The notes under the pieces were generated by a model. It searched no databases and was not told where the DNA came from. It was given only the letters and a program-made list of their open reading frames with translations. Both the position numbers and the translations under genes were made by a program. A stretch of 64,000 nucleotides of DNA. Source: Roseateles sp. YR242 (GTDB lineage: Bacteria; Pseudomonadota; Gammaproteobacteria; Burkholderiales; Burkholderiaceae_C). Location: NCBI RefSeq assembly GCF_900109745.1, contig NZ_FOAV01000008.1, positions 62,001-126,000 of the forward strand, given 5' to 3'. How positions within the stretch are numbered: position 1 is the first letter of the stretch; each line of letters starts with the position of its first letter. Of this stretch, positions 31,263-40,360 are shown piece by piece.

Positions 31263-34046
31263 TTACATCTTCCAGCGCAGCCCCACGGCCACCGTGCGGT
31301 CGTAGTAGCGCACGTCGCGCACCAGGGAGGGGTTGCTGTCGAAGTAGTCGTGATAAGCCTGGTTGAGCAGGTTGGTCACGTCCAGGGAGACGGTCAGCTG
31401 CTTGCTGATGTTGTAGCCAATCGAGGCATCCAGCGTGCGCAGCGGGGCCACCCACAGCTCGCGGCCGGTGGTCCGGTACGGCGACTCCGCCAGGAACTTG
31501 GAGCGCCAGTTGTAGGCCAGCCGCCCGTAGATGTTGTTGCGCTCATACAGGCCCACCACGTTGTAGCCCTTGCGGGACTGGCCCAGGAAGGTGGTGGTGT
31601 TGCCGGCCGCGTCGGTCTGGCTGCCCGTCATGAAGGTGAAATTGGCTTCCAGGCCGAAACCGCTCAGCCAGCCGGGCAGGAAGTCGTAGAACTGGCGGTA
31701 GCCGAGTTCATAGCCGTGCAGCTCGGCGGTCGTGAGGTTGACCGGCTTGGTCACCCGGTAGAGCACGTCGTCGATCGTGGTCTCGGTGGTCTGGGTCATC
31801 ACGCGGTTCTTGAACTTGTGGTCGAACAGCGTGCCGGTGATGGCGCCGGTCTTGGTGAAGTACCACTCCAAGGCCACGTCGGTGTTGTTGGATTCCGTCG
31901 GCTTCAGGTCCGGGTTGCCGCCCGCGATGGTGCCGTAGGTCACGCCGCCGCCCGGGGGGCTGACGGTGGTGGCGGGGTTGTAGTCCGAGAAGGCCGGCCG
32001 CTCGATGGTCTTGCCCCACACCAGCCGGCCGATCAGGCGCGGCGTCAGTTCGGCGCGCAGCGAGATCGTGGGCAGGGCATCGGTGCGGGAGGTGTCGATG
32101 TTGACCGGCGTGATCGTGCCGGTGGCGTTGTCCTTCGAATTGCCGCGCAGCACCTGGGAGGTGTGCACCAGGCGCAGCCCGGCCACGCCGGTGATGGGCT
32201 TGCCCAGCAGGTCAAACCCGAACTTCAGGCGGCCGTAGGCGCTGGAGGTCTTTTCGGTGTCGTCGAAGCGGGTGGTGGGGTCGTAGGCGGTGAGGTCGGT
32301 GCTGCCGGTCAGCATCTCGCGGAAGGCGGCACCGTTGTCCAGCAGCCAGTCGCGGGAGGCATAGGCATATTGCTTCACGCCGAAGTCCCCCCAGGTGCTG
32401 GGCGAGACCGCCCAGATGCCGGGGAAGTTGGCCAGGCTCTGGCCGACGGCGGAGAAGCTGGTGGTCCAGGCCATGTTGGTCTGCACCGCCATGGCGTCGC
32501 GCTTGGCCAGCCGGAGGCCGGTACTGAACTCCTTGAAGAAGCCGTCGCCCAGGTCGTAATCCGCGTCACCACGCCAGTCGGTGGAGTTGCCTTCTCGCAC
32601 GCCACGCACATCCACGCCGCCGTTGATGTGGAAGTTGGCGGGGTTGGTCAGGTCCAGGCCGGGGTAGTCGATGAAGCCGCCGCTGTCCTTCACGGACGCC
32701 ACGGTGCTGGTGGGGTTGTAGCCGGTATCCAGAATCCGGTTCACCCAGTCGATCTTGCTGTGCGTGTGGGCCAGCTCGGTCTTCAGCTTGAGCTTGTCAT
32801 TCACCTGCAGGGTGCCGCCCAGCGCCAGCTGCATGTTGCGGGCGTCGTCATGCTTGGCCTGGGTGGAGGTGAAACCCCAGCCCGGGTAGTTGGTGTTGGT
32901 GATGGTGTCCAGGTTGTCCGTGCCTGGCTTGGTGGTGATGACGCTGCCATCGGCCGGGATCCAGCCGAGGTTGGGGTCGTTGACCAGACCGATGCCGCCC
33001 ACCAGGAAGGACTGCTGGTAGCGGTGATTGATCTTGGTGGCAAAACCTTCCAGGTACACCTCGGCGTCCTTGCTGGGCTTCCATTGGAGGGCGAAGTTAC
33101 CGGCCACGCGGCGGCGGTCGCCGAGGTCCAGCACCCGGCCCATGCTGTCGGAGGCCACCACCTGGTTCTGGCGGCCGGGCACGGTCACCAGCAGCGGGTC
33201 GCCCACGAAGGCGCGCTCGTCGTGGTACTGCCCGCGTTGATAGGACAAGCCGATCAAGGCCCCCATTTCACCCAGGTCGGTCTTCCAGCGGTTGGAGGCC
33301 ATGGTGCTGAGGTCGGGGTTGTTCGTCTTGGCCTTGTCGCGGCGCTCGCCCCGGGCATTGATGAACAGCTGCGCGTCCTTGAAGTCAAACGGGCGGTTGG
33401 TCCGCACGTCAATGACGCCGGCCGTGCCGCCTTCAGGCAGGCTGGCTTCCTGCGTCTTGTAGACGTCGATACGGTTGAGCATGGTGGCCGGCACGTCGGC
33501 CAGGTACAGGCTACGGCCGGAATCGGAGAAGAACTCACGGCCATTGAGCAGCGTGACGATGCCGCCCAGGCCGCGGATGATCACCGTGCCGGCTTCACCA
33601 TTGCCACGCTGGATCTGCACACCGGTCACCCGGCCCAGCAATTCCGCCACGTTCTTGTCGGGGAACTTGCCAATGTCCTCGGCCACGATGGAATCCACCA
33701 CCTGGTCGGAATTCTGCTTGATGGTCTGGGCCGATTCGGCCGACTTGCGCATGCCGGTAACAACGACGGTGTCGAGGGCGGTCTTCTCCGTGGCCGCGGG
33801 TGGGGCAGGGGGCGTGGGCGCATCGGCTGGTGCCGGTGCCGGTGCCGGGGCGGGCGCTGCCTGGGCCAGTGCCGAACCGGCGCCCATCAGGCAACTCAGG
33901 ATCACGACGGCGGAGGTTACACCACGCAGGGCGAATCCTCGGTCGCGTTCGGTATCGCCGCTGGCGGCCTGAAGAGGGGATCCCGAAAAAGCAGCGGGAG
34001 AATGGGAGGTGCGCGCCGGGCGCAGCTCGGACCGGGTAGTGCTCAT
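31263..34046 (-). CDS. TonB-dependent outer-membrane receptor (arabinoside uptake candidate)
   Basis: This 927-aa receptor has a long signal region (hydrophobic core about 45-60, cut near ALAQA), a Pro-Ala linker (about 63-85) and a TonB box-like LDTVVVTG. A plug domain (about 95-230; VVDSIVAEDIGKFPDKNVAE) and a 22-strand barrel ending in VGLRWKM follow. It belongs to the large TonB receptor group common in Caulobacter and other plant-polysaccharide degraders. GGAGACAAC precedes the ATG. It heads the leftward run GH43 - arabinonate dehydratase - GH51 - GH127, so arabinose-containing oligosaccharides are the likely cargo. It diverges from the GH31 operon. Confidence 0.9.
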   Translation of the reverse strand: MSTTRSELRPARTSHSPAAFSGSPLQAASGDTERDRGFALRGVTSAVVILSCLMGAGSALAQAAPAPAPAPAPADAPTPPAPPAATEKTALDTVVVTGMRKSAESAQTIKQNSDQVVDSIVAEDIGKFPDKNVAELLGRVTGVQIQRGNGEAGTVIIRGLGGIVTLLNGREFFSDSGRSLYLADVPATMLNRIDVYKTQEASLPEGGTAGVIDVRTNRPFDFKDAQLFINARGERRDKAKTNNPDLSTMASNRWKTDLGEMGALIGLSYQRGQYHDERAFVGDPLLVTVPGRQNQVVASDSMGRVLDLGDRRRVAGNFALQWKPSKDAEVYLEGFATKINHRYQQSFLVGGIGLVNDPNLGWIPADGSVITTKPGTDNLDTITNTNYPGWGFTSTQAKHDDARNMQLALGGTLQVNDKLKLKTELAHTHSKIDWVNRILDTGYNPTSTVASVKDSGGFIDYPGLDLTNPANFHINGGVDVRGVREGNSTDWRGDADYDLGDGFFKEFSTGLRLAKRDAMAVQTNMAWTTSFSAVGQSLANFPGIWAVSPSTWGDFGVKQYAYASRDWLLDNGAAFREMLTGSTDLTAYDPTTRFDDTEKTSSAYGRLKFGFDLLGKPITGVAGLRLVHTSQVLRGNSKDNATGTITPVNIDTSRTDALPTISLRAELTPRLIGRLVWGKTIERPAFSDYNPATTVSPPGGGVTYGTIAGGNPDLKPTESNNTDVALEWYFTKTGAITGTLFDHKFKNRVMTQTTETTIDDVLYRVTKPVNLTTAELHGYELGYRQFYDFLPGWLSGFGLEANFTFMTGSQTDAAGNTTTFLGQSRKGYNVVGLYERNNIYGRLAYNWRSKFLAESPYRTTGRELWVAPLRTLDASIGYNISKQLTVSLDVTNLLNQAYHDYFDSNPSLVRDVRYYDRTVAVGLRWKM

Positions 34047-34351
34047 GTTGTCTCCGTCTTTGTTTTGGGTGCAGGGGGAGCCGTGTCAAGGTCCCTAGGT
34101 GAGCGGACCGAATGCTAGGCAGCGCACTGATTAGCGACCAATCACATTTGGGTCCCCATCAATGCCGGTTTCGGCATTGGGGTTGGACCTTGCGGGTTGT
34201 CCCGGACAAGAGAAAACGGCACCTTGCTCTATCCTCCCGACCGCACAACAGGCACGCCGTTCCACCCCGAATGACGCTTACGCTGATTTAGCGGTAAACA
34301 GTTGGTTTCACAAGGGTTTGGGGGCACGGCGGCACAACGACCAGGAGACGC
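34047..34351. promoter_or_regulatory. Divergent intergenic region between TonB receptor and GH31 operon
   Basis: This 305-bp gap must hold both promoters. It contains CCAATCACATTT (34138-34149), shared with the ytfQ promoter, and TGATT-agcgacc-AATCA overlapping it. A perfect 8-bp-arm inverted repeat CAATGCCG-gttt-CGGCATTG lies at 34160-34179. I see no clear sigma-70 hexamer pair. The right end carries the GGAGAC ribosome site of the GH31 gene. Confidence 0.5.
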
Positions 34352-36622
34352 ATGAAGTTCACCGACGGCCAATGGCTGCTGCAGCCCGGCGTGGCGGCGC
34401 ACTACGCCACCGAAACCTATGCCGTGGACGTGAGGGAGGACCGCGTGGTCCTGCTCGTCACGACCCGGCCCATCAAGCACCGCGGGGATACGTTGGCCGG
34501 GCCGACGATCACCGTCACGCTGCAATCACCGGCGCCGGGCGTCATCCGCGTCAGTGCCGCGCATTACGTGGCCGGGCTGGCGCGCCGCCTGAATGTGCCG
34601 ATGCCGGGTGCGTCGGCGCAGCGCCTTCAGGTGGAAGAGACGGCGCAACTGCTGCGCGTCACGTCCGGGTCGCTGACGGTGGACGTCAAGAAGGGCGAGG
34701 GCTACAGCCTGGTGTTCCGCGAGGGCGACAAGGTCCTCACCCGCAGCGATTCACGCGGGCTGGGGTATCTGCAATGGAGCGGCAAAGGCAGCTTCATGCA
34801 TGAACAGCTCTCGCTGGGCGTGGGTGAATACGTCTACGGCCTGGGTGAGCGCTTCACGCCCTGGATCAAGAACGGCCAGGTGGTGGAGAACATCAACAAG
34901 GACGGCGGCACGGCCTGCGAGCAGGCCTACAAGAGCGTGCCGTTCTACATGAGCAGCCGCGGCTACGGCGTGCTGGTGAACGAGGCGGGGCCGGTGTCCT
35001 TCGAGGTGGCCTCGGAGAAGACTTCCCGCGTGCAGTTCAGCCGTGAGGGCGAGAGCCTGGACTACTGCGTGGTGGCCGGCCCCACGCCCAAGGACGTGGT
35101 GCAGCGCCTCACCGCGCTGACCGGCCGCGCACCCTTGCCGCCGGCCTGGAGCTTCGGCCTGTGGATGACGACCTCATTCACCACGCAATACGACGAAGCC
35201 ACCGCCACCCATTTCATCGACGAAATGGCACGGCGCGAACTGCCGCTGGCCGTCTTCCATTTCGACTGCTTCTGGATGCGGGAGTTCCAGTGGTGCGACT
35301 TCCAATGGGATTCGCGCGGCTTCCCGGATCCCGAAGGCATGCTGGCCCGGCTGCGCGCCAAGGGCCTGCGCATCAGCCTGTGGATCAATCCGTATGTGGC
35401 GCAGCGCTCGCCGCTGTTCGACGAGGGCAGCCGCGAAGGCTACTTCCTCAAGCGGCCGGACGGGCGTGTCTGGCAGACCGACCTGTGGCAACCCGGCATG
35501 GCCATCGTCGACTTCACCAACCCTGCGGCCGTGCGCTGGTACCAGGGGCACCTGCGCCGCCTGCTGGCCATGGGGGTGGATTGCTTCAAGACCGACTTCG
35601 GTGAACGCATTCCTGACCAGGACGTCTGCTACCACGACGGCTCCGACCCGGTGGAGATGCACAACCTCTATGCCCTGCAATACAACGAGGTGGTGTTCAA
35701 CCTGCTGCAGGAGGTGAAGCAGCAGGAGGCCGTGGTCTTCGCCCGCTCCACCTATGCCAGCGGCCAGCGCTTCCCGGTGCACTGGGGTGGTGACTGCTGG
35801 TCCAATTTCGAATCCATGGCGGAAAGCCTGCGCGGCGGCCTGTCGCTGAGCAGCTGCGGCTTTGCCTTCTGGAGCCACGACATCGGCGGCTTCGAGGGCA
35901 ACCCGCCGCCGGCCGTCTACAAGCGCTGGATCCAGTTCGGCCTGCTGTCTTCCCACAGCCGGCTGCACGGCAGCAGCTCCTACCGGGTGCCATGGCTGGT
36001 GGACGAGGAAAGCTGCGACGTGCTGCGCCACTTCACCCGGCTGAAGCACCAGTTGATGCCTTACCTCTACGCCAGCGCCGCCGAGTCCAGCGCCACCGGC
36101 GTGCCGGTGATGCGCAGCGCGGTGATGCAGCATCCGGACGACCCCGCCTGCGCGACGCTGGACCGTCAATACCACTTGGGCGAAAGCCTGCTGGTGGCCC
36201 CGGTGTTCACCGAGTCTGGTGAGGTGGATGTCTACCTGCCGGCAGGCCGCTGGACGCATCTGCTCAACGGCGAGGTGGTGGAGGGCGGCCGCTGGCGGCG
36301 TGAGCAGCATGGCTTTCTGAGCCTGCCGCTGTACGTGGCGCCCAACACGGTGTTGCCGTGGGGGCGTGAGACCGAGCGGCCGGATTACGACTATGCGGAC
36401 CAGGTCGTTCTGCGCGTCTTTGCGCTGGACGATGGGCAGCAGGCCGGCTTTGTGGTGCCCACGTTGGACGGCGGCATTGCCGCACGCGGCCATGTGCAGC
36501 GAGAAGGCGACAGCTACCGCGTGGTCGTCTCCGAAGGCGCATTGAAGCAATGGCAACTGGAGGTGGATGGCCGCCGCAGTGCGGTCCAGGCCGATGGCCG
36601 GACACTGGACTGGACGCCATGA
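34352..36622 (+). CDS. yicI: Cytoplasmic GH31 alpha-xylosidase (YicI type)
   Basis: This 756-aa enzyme removes alpha-linked xylose from the non-reducing end of xyloglucan oligosaccharides (isoprimeverose-type units). The nucleophile D415 in KTDFGERIP and acid/base D481 in HWGGDCWS match YicI D416/D482 almost exactly in position and context. An N-terminal beta-sandwich (1-230), the TIM barrel (about 255-600) and two C-terminal beta domains follow the family layout. There is no signal peptide, so its substrate must be imported. AGGAGAC precedes the ATG. It leads the operon with GH9 and an MFS transporter. Confidence 0.93.
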   Translation: MKFTDGQWLLQPGVAAHYATETYAVDVREDRVVLLVTTRPIKHRGDTLAGPTITVTLQSPAPGVIRVSAAHYVAGLARRLNVPMPGASAQRLQVEETAQLLRVTSGSLTVDVKKGEGYSLVFREGDKVLTRSDSRGLGYLQWSGKGSFMHEQLSLGVGEYVYGLGERFTPWIKNGQVVENINKDGGTACEQAYKSVPFYMSSRGYGVLVNEAGPVSFEVASEKTSRVQFSREGESLDYCVVAGPTPKDVVQRLTALTGRAPLPPAWSFGLWMTTSFTTQYDEATATHFIDEMARRELPLAVFHFDCFWMREFQWCDFQWDSRGFPDPEGMLARLRAKGLRISLWINPYVAQRSPLFDEGSREGYFLKRPDGRVWQTDLWQPGMAIVDFTNPAAVRWYQGHLRRLLAMGVDCFKTDFGERIPDQDVCYHDGSDPVEMHNLYALQYNEVVFNLLQEVKQQEAVVFARSTYASGQRFPVHWGGDCWSNFESMAESLRGGLSLSSCGFAFWSHDIGGFEGNPPPAVYKRWIQFGLLSSHSRLHGSSSYRVPWLVDEESCDVLRHFTRLKHQLMPYLYASAAESSATGVPVMRSAVMQHPDDPACATLDRQYHLGESLLVAPVFTESGEVDVYLPAGRWTHLLNGEVVEGGRWRREQHGFLSLPLYVAPNTVLPWGRETERPDYDYADQVVLRVFALDDGQQAGFVVPTLDGGIAARGHVQREGDSYRVVVSEGALKQWQLEVDGRRSAVQADGRTLDWTP

Positions 36623-36658
36623 GGCGGCCGACCGAAAGACCGGCCATGATGTGATCCC

Positions 36659-36681
36659 GGGCGCCCGCAGGGCGGGCGTCC
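36659..36681. terminator. Hairpin after GH31 gene
   Basis: GGGCGCCCGC - agg - GCGGGCGTCC forms a 10-bp stem with one wobble, followed by gtttctgattt, a loose T-rich tail. It may partially terminate transcription between GH31 and GH9. Confidence 0.5.
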
Positions 36682-36706
36682 GTTTCTGATTTCAGCGATG
36701 ACAAGA

Positions 36707-36722
36707 GCGCCCTGAAGGGCGC
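36707..36722. promoter_or_regulatory. Leader hairpin just before the GH9 ribosome-binding site
   Basis: GCGCCC-tgaa-GGGCGC, extended by TGAC/GTCA on the outside, lies 7 bp before the GGAGAC site (36730-36735). It could control translation or message stability of the GH9 gene. Confidence 0.35.
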
Positions 36723-36742
36723 CGTCACAGGAGACAAATGCG

Positions 36743-38620
36743 ATGTGGGCAGGTTCCCTCAATCGTTCTGATGTGCGAGCGGTGCCACGCCGTTGGCATG
36801 CCTTTGGCGTGGCCGCCGCGGCTTGCTCGCCCTGGCGGCGCTGGCCGCTCTTGCTGCTCTTGCCGGCCTGCGTGCCGGCACAGACAACGGTCGATCAGAT
36901 CGACCTCAATTCAGTCGGCTTCCCGACCGCTGCCGCGAAGTGGGCGGTGGTGCCGAATGTCGCGGCCAGCGGCTTCACCGTGGTGGATGCACGCGGGCGC
37001 ATCGTTATGAAAGGCTCGCTGAGCGCCCCTGCCACCTGGCCGCTGGCGGACACCACCGTCAAGCTGGCCGACCTGTCGGCCTTGCGCAAGCCGGGCACCT
37101 ATCGTGTGCAGGTCAGTGTGCAGGGCCGGGGGGCGGCTGCACGCTCGTCCAGCCCACTCACCTCTGCCCCATTTGTCGTGGGGGACACGGTCTACACCCC
37201 GCTGACCGCTGCGGCCATCCGCGCCTTCTATTTCAACCGCGCCGGCATCGAAGTCACACCGCAGCTGGGGGGCGCCTACGCCCGCGCCGCCGGCCATCCG
37301 GACACCCGCATCCTCATCCACGCCTCGGCCACCGGCCCGCAGCGCAAGGAGGGCGACGTCATCAGCAGCCCGAAGGGCTGGTACGACGCTGGCGACTACA
37401 ACAAATACATCGTCAATTCCGGCATCAGCACCTACACGCTGCTGGCCGCCTACGAGCATTTCCCCGCGTTCTACCGGGGCCTCGCGGTGGGGTTGCCCGA
37501 AAGCGGCAATGGCCTGCCGGACCTGCTCAACGAAGCGCTCTGGAATCTCGACTGGATGCTGACCATGCAGGACCCGGCCGATGGCGGGGTCTATCACAAG
37601 CTCACCAATCTGCGCTTTGACGGCATGGTGATGCCAGCGCAAGCCACGGCCGAGCGCTATGTCGTGCAGAAGACGACCGCGGCCACGCTGGACTTTGCCG
37701 CGGTGATGGCCACCGCAAGCCGGGTGCTCGCGCCCTTTGAGGCGCAGTCCCCTGGCCGTTCTCAGCGCATGCGCGCTGCCGCGCTGGCCGCCTGGGACTG
37801 GGCCCGGCAGCACAAGGATGTGATCTACCGCCAGCCCGCCGATGTGGTCACCGGCGGTTATGACGACACCAAGCTGGACGATGAATTCGCCTGGGCGGCC
37901 GCCGAGTTGTTCATCACCACCGGCGAGCAGCGCTTTCTCGACGCGATGCGGCTGGGGCAACTGGCCATCAACGTGCCGTCCTGGAGCGATGTGGGCGGCT
38001 TGGCCTGGGTGTCACTGGCCAAGCACCAGGACCGCCTGAACGAGGCAGACCGCGCCATCGTGCAGCAGCGCATCCGCAGCCAGGCCGACACCCTGGTGCT
38101 GCGCTGGAAGCAATCCGCGTGGCGGGTACCGATGCAGGCCGAGGACTTCCGCTGGGGCAGCAATGCCGAGGTGCTGAACCAGGCGCTGATGCTGATCCAG
38201 GCAGCCCGGCAGACGGCGTCCACACCGCAGGCACGGCGCGACGCACTTGCTGCCGCACAGGCCAATCTGGACTATGTGCTGGGTCGCAACCCGCTGGGCC
38301 GCTCGCAGGTCACGGGCTTCGGCCTCCGGCCGCCGATGCATCCCCACCACCGCCCCTCGGAGGCGGACGGCATCCAGGATCCGGTGCCCGGCTTCCTGGT
38401 TGGCGGCGCGAACCCGGGCCAGCAGGACAAGGCCGAATGCCCGGTGCCGTATCCGTCAACGCTGACCGCGCTGTCCTGGCTGGATCACCTGTGCAGCTAC
38501 GCCAGCAACGAGGTGGCCATCAACTGGAATGCGCCGCTGGTCTATGTGACCGGCGCGCTGCAGGCGCTGAGCGCAGACAACAGCGTCGGCGCCCGCGCCG
38601 GCAAGAAAGGCACGCGATGA
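36743..38620 (+). CDS. GH9 glucanase/xyloglucanase lipoprotein with N-terminal Ig-like domain
   Basis: This 625-aa protein is a predicted endo- or exo-acting beta-1,4-glucanase. A signal ending in LLPAC (C43) makes it a lipoprotein. A CelD-N Ig-like domain spans about residues 50-150, followed by the (alpha/alpha)6 GH9 barrel. D215 and D218 in WYDAGDYNKY are the catalytic and assisting Asp, E590 in ASNEVAINWN is the general acid, and RPPMHPHHRPS supplies the usual subsite residues. It is coupled to the MFS gene by an ATGA overlap and follows the alpha-xylosidase, pointing to xyloglucan or cello-oligosaccharides. Confidence 0.9.
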   Translation: MWAGSLNRSDVRAVPRRWHAFGVAAAACSPWRRWPLLLLLPACVPAQTTVDQIDLNSVGFPTAAAKWAVVPNVAASGFTVVDARGRIVMKGSLSAPATWPLADTTVKLADLSALRKPGTYRVQVSVQGRGAAARSSSPLTSAPFVVGDTVYTPLTAAAIRAFYFNRAGIEVTPQLGGAYARAAGHPDTRILIHASATGPQRKEGDVISSPKGWYDAGDYNKYIVNSGISTYTLLAAYEHFPAFYRGLAVGLPESGNGLPDLLNEALWNLDWMLTMQDPADGGVYHKLTNLRFDGMVMPAQATAERYVVQKTTAATLDFAAVMATASRVLAPFEAQSPGRSQRMRAAALAAWDWARQHKDVIYRQPADVVTGGYDDTKLDDEFAWAAAELFITTGEQRFLDAMRLGQLAINVPSWSDVGGLAWVSLAKHQDRLNEADRAIVQQRIRSQADTLVLRWKQSAWRVPMQAEDFRWGSNAEVLNQALMLIQAARQTASTPQARRDALAAAQANLDYVLGRNPLGRSQVTGFGLRPPMHPHHRPSEADGIQDPVPGFLVGGANPGQQDKAECPVPYPSTLTALSWLDHLCSYASNEVAINWNAPLVYVTGALQALSADNSVGARAGKKGTR

Positions 38621-40035
38621 GTGCGGATCTCTCCACCACCGGCCCGGCCCATTCCGGCCCGGCTCATTCCGGCGCGCTGCCCCCCGTCGTCCAAGGGGAG
38701 GGCGCCAGCGCGTCCGAGCGCCTGGCCGACGAGCCCACGCCGGGCCATCGCCACCCGCTGTTCTGGGTCCCGTCGCTCTACCTGGCCATGGGCCTGCCCA
38801 ACGTGCTGGTGGGCGCGGTAGCGGCCATCCTCTACAAGAACATGGGCATCTCCAACGAGGACATTGCCCTCTACACCTCGCAGATGTATCTGCCCTGGGT
38901 GCTCAAGCCGCTGTGGTCGCCCCTGCTGGAGCCCTACCGCACCAAGCGGTGGTGGGTGATCAGCATGCAGTTCCTGATGATGGCGTCGTTGGGCCTGGTG
39001 GCCTTCAGCCTGCCGCTGGACGGCTTCTTCCGCGCCTCGCTGGCCTTCTTCTGGATCACCGGCTTCGCCTCCGCCACCCAGGACATCGTCGCCGACGGCG
39101 TGTTCATGACCACCATGCCGTTGCGGGACCAGGCGCGCTATTCCGGTGTGCAGGGCATGTGCTGGAACCTGGGCGCGGTGGTGGCCTCGGGCCTGCTGGT
39201 GTCGCTCACCGGCTGGCTGCACAAGGACCTGGGCTGGTCCTGGGTGCATTGCTGGATGGCCGTGATGCTGGGCGCAGCCGGCATGATGGGTGGCTTCGGC
39301 CTGTGGCACCTGCGGGTGCTGCCGCCCGGTGCGCCTTCGTCCGTGCAGGGCCAGGACTTGCGGAGTGCCATGGTCGCCCTGCGTGAGTCCTGGGTCACCT
39401 TCTTCCAGAAGCCATCCATCTGGATGATGCTGGCGGTGGTCTTCTTCTACCGCTTCGGCGAGGGCTTCATCGAGAAGTTCGGCCCGCTGTTCCTGCTGGA
39501 CCCGCGCGATGCCGGCGGCCTGGGGCTGGACAACGCCGCGCTGGGCCACATCTACGGCACGGTGGGCACGGTGGCGTTCATTGCCGGGGCCTTTCTCAGC
39601 GGCTTCATCGTGGCGCGGATGACGCTCAAACGGACCTTCATCCTGCTGGCCATCGCGCTCAACCTGCCCCATGTCACCTACTACTACCTGAGCCACGCCA
39701 TGCCGGACAACGTGATGCTGATCGGCGCGGTGGTGGCCATCGAGAAGTTCGGGTTCGGGATGGGCTCGGTAGGCCACATGCTGTACATGATGCAGCAGAT
39801 TGCGCCGGGGCCGTTCAAGATGACCCACTACGCCATGGCCACTGGCGTCATGGCGTTGACCAAATGGGCCACCGGCAGCGTCAGTGGCTGGGTGTATGCC
39901 GCGGTGGGCCATCAATACGCCACCTTCTTCGGCCTGGTGCTGTTGTTTTCAGTGCCGCCCATCATCCTGGCCTGGCTGGCGCCATTCCCCGTGCAGGCGC
40001 ACGACCCAAGCACTGGCGGGTCCGGCGGGCATTAG
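38617..40035 (+). CDS. AmpG-like MFS transporter (oligosaccharide uptake candidate)
   Basis: This 472-aa inner-membrane protein has a 50-residue polar N-terminus and about twelve membrane spans. MGLPNVLVGAVAAILYKNMGIS and ATQDIVADG resemble AmpG-type permeases. The ATG at 38617 overlaps the GH9 stop. Because the alpha-xylosidase upstream is cytoplasmic, this transporter probably brings xyloglucan or cello-oligosaccharides across the inner membrane. AmpG itself carries muropeptides, so the sugar role is inferred from context. A longer frame reading back into GH9 is a shadow. Confidence 0.85.
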   Translation: MSADLSTTGPAHSGPAHSGALPPVVQGEGASASERLADEPTPGHRHPLFWVPSLYLAMGLPNVLVGAVAAILYKNMGISNEDIALYTSQMYLPWVLKPLWSPLLEPYRTKRWWVISMQFLMMASLGLVAFSLPLDGFFRASLAFFWITGFASATQDIVADGVFMTTMPLRDQARYSGVQGMCWNLGAVVASGLLVSLTGWLHKDLGWSWVHCWMAVMLGAAGMMGGFGLWHLRVLPPGAPSSVQGQDLRSAMVALRESWVTFFQKPSIWMMLAVVFFYRFGEGFIEKFGPLFLLDPRDAGGLGLDNAALGHIYGTVGTVAFIAGAFLSGFIVARMTLKRTFILLAIALNLPHVTYYYLSHAMPDNVMLIGAVVAIEKFGFGMGSVGHMLYMMQQIAPGPFKMTHYAMATGVMALTKWATGSVSGWVYAAVGHQYATFFGLVLLFSVPPIILAWLAPFPVQAHDPSTGGSGGH

Positions 40036-40360
40036 GGGGAACACCAGGATCACGCACGCAATTGTCTGTGAGCGCACGCGTAACGCGCTCCGACGACAGC
40101 AATGCCGAAATGAATATCGACCCGCGTTGAAAGGTTATCGGCTGCCGTTTCGTGCCGGCGGATGATGCAAAAAGCGCCAGATCATCGATGGACAGGGGTG
40201 GCACGCCGGTTGCCATGCCCCGCACACGGCTGAGGCATTCATGGGTTGTTCATGATGCATTCAGTTTTCATTCATGCGATGCTCGGCCACCGTCGGCAGC
40301 CCTGGGTTCAGGGAAGTGGCCGACGGGCATCGATTCGTAGAAGCACACAACGGAGACCTC
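40036..40360. promoter_or_regulatory. Promoter region of chvE-gguA-gguB
   Basis: This 325-bp gene-free stretch separates the MFS stop from the chvE start. Its right half has four TTCA-headed 11-bp direct repeats (40238-40281). The left half shows only short inverted repeats. GGAGAC at 40352-40357 is the chvE ribosome-binding site. I could not fix -35 and -10 elements. Confidence 0.55.
40238..40281 (+). repeat. Four direct repeats on an 11-bp period (operator candidate)
   Basis: TTCATG starts at 40238, 40249 and 40271, and TTCAGT at 40260, giving four copies exactly 11 bp apart. All therefore lie on one face of the helix. They end about 80 bp before the chvE start. Such phasing suggests cooperative binding by a regulator with tandem half-sites. 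Confidence 0.6.

Noticed and set aside
31350-34118. 922-codon open frame on the plus strand opposite the TonB receptor
   Set aside because: A Val/Gly/Ala/His-rich shadow frame. The minus strand encodes a full receptor with signal, plug and barrel.
38119-40035. 638-codon frame extending the MFS transporter back into GH9
   Set aside because: The extension is an out-of-frame reading of the GH9 3' end. The ATG at 38617 in the ATGA overlap starts just before the first membrane spans.
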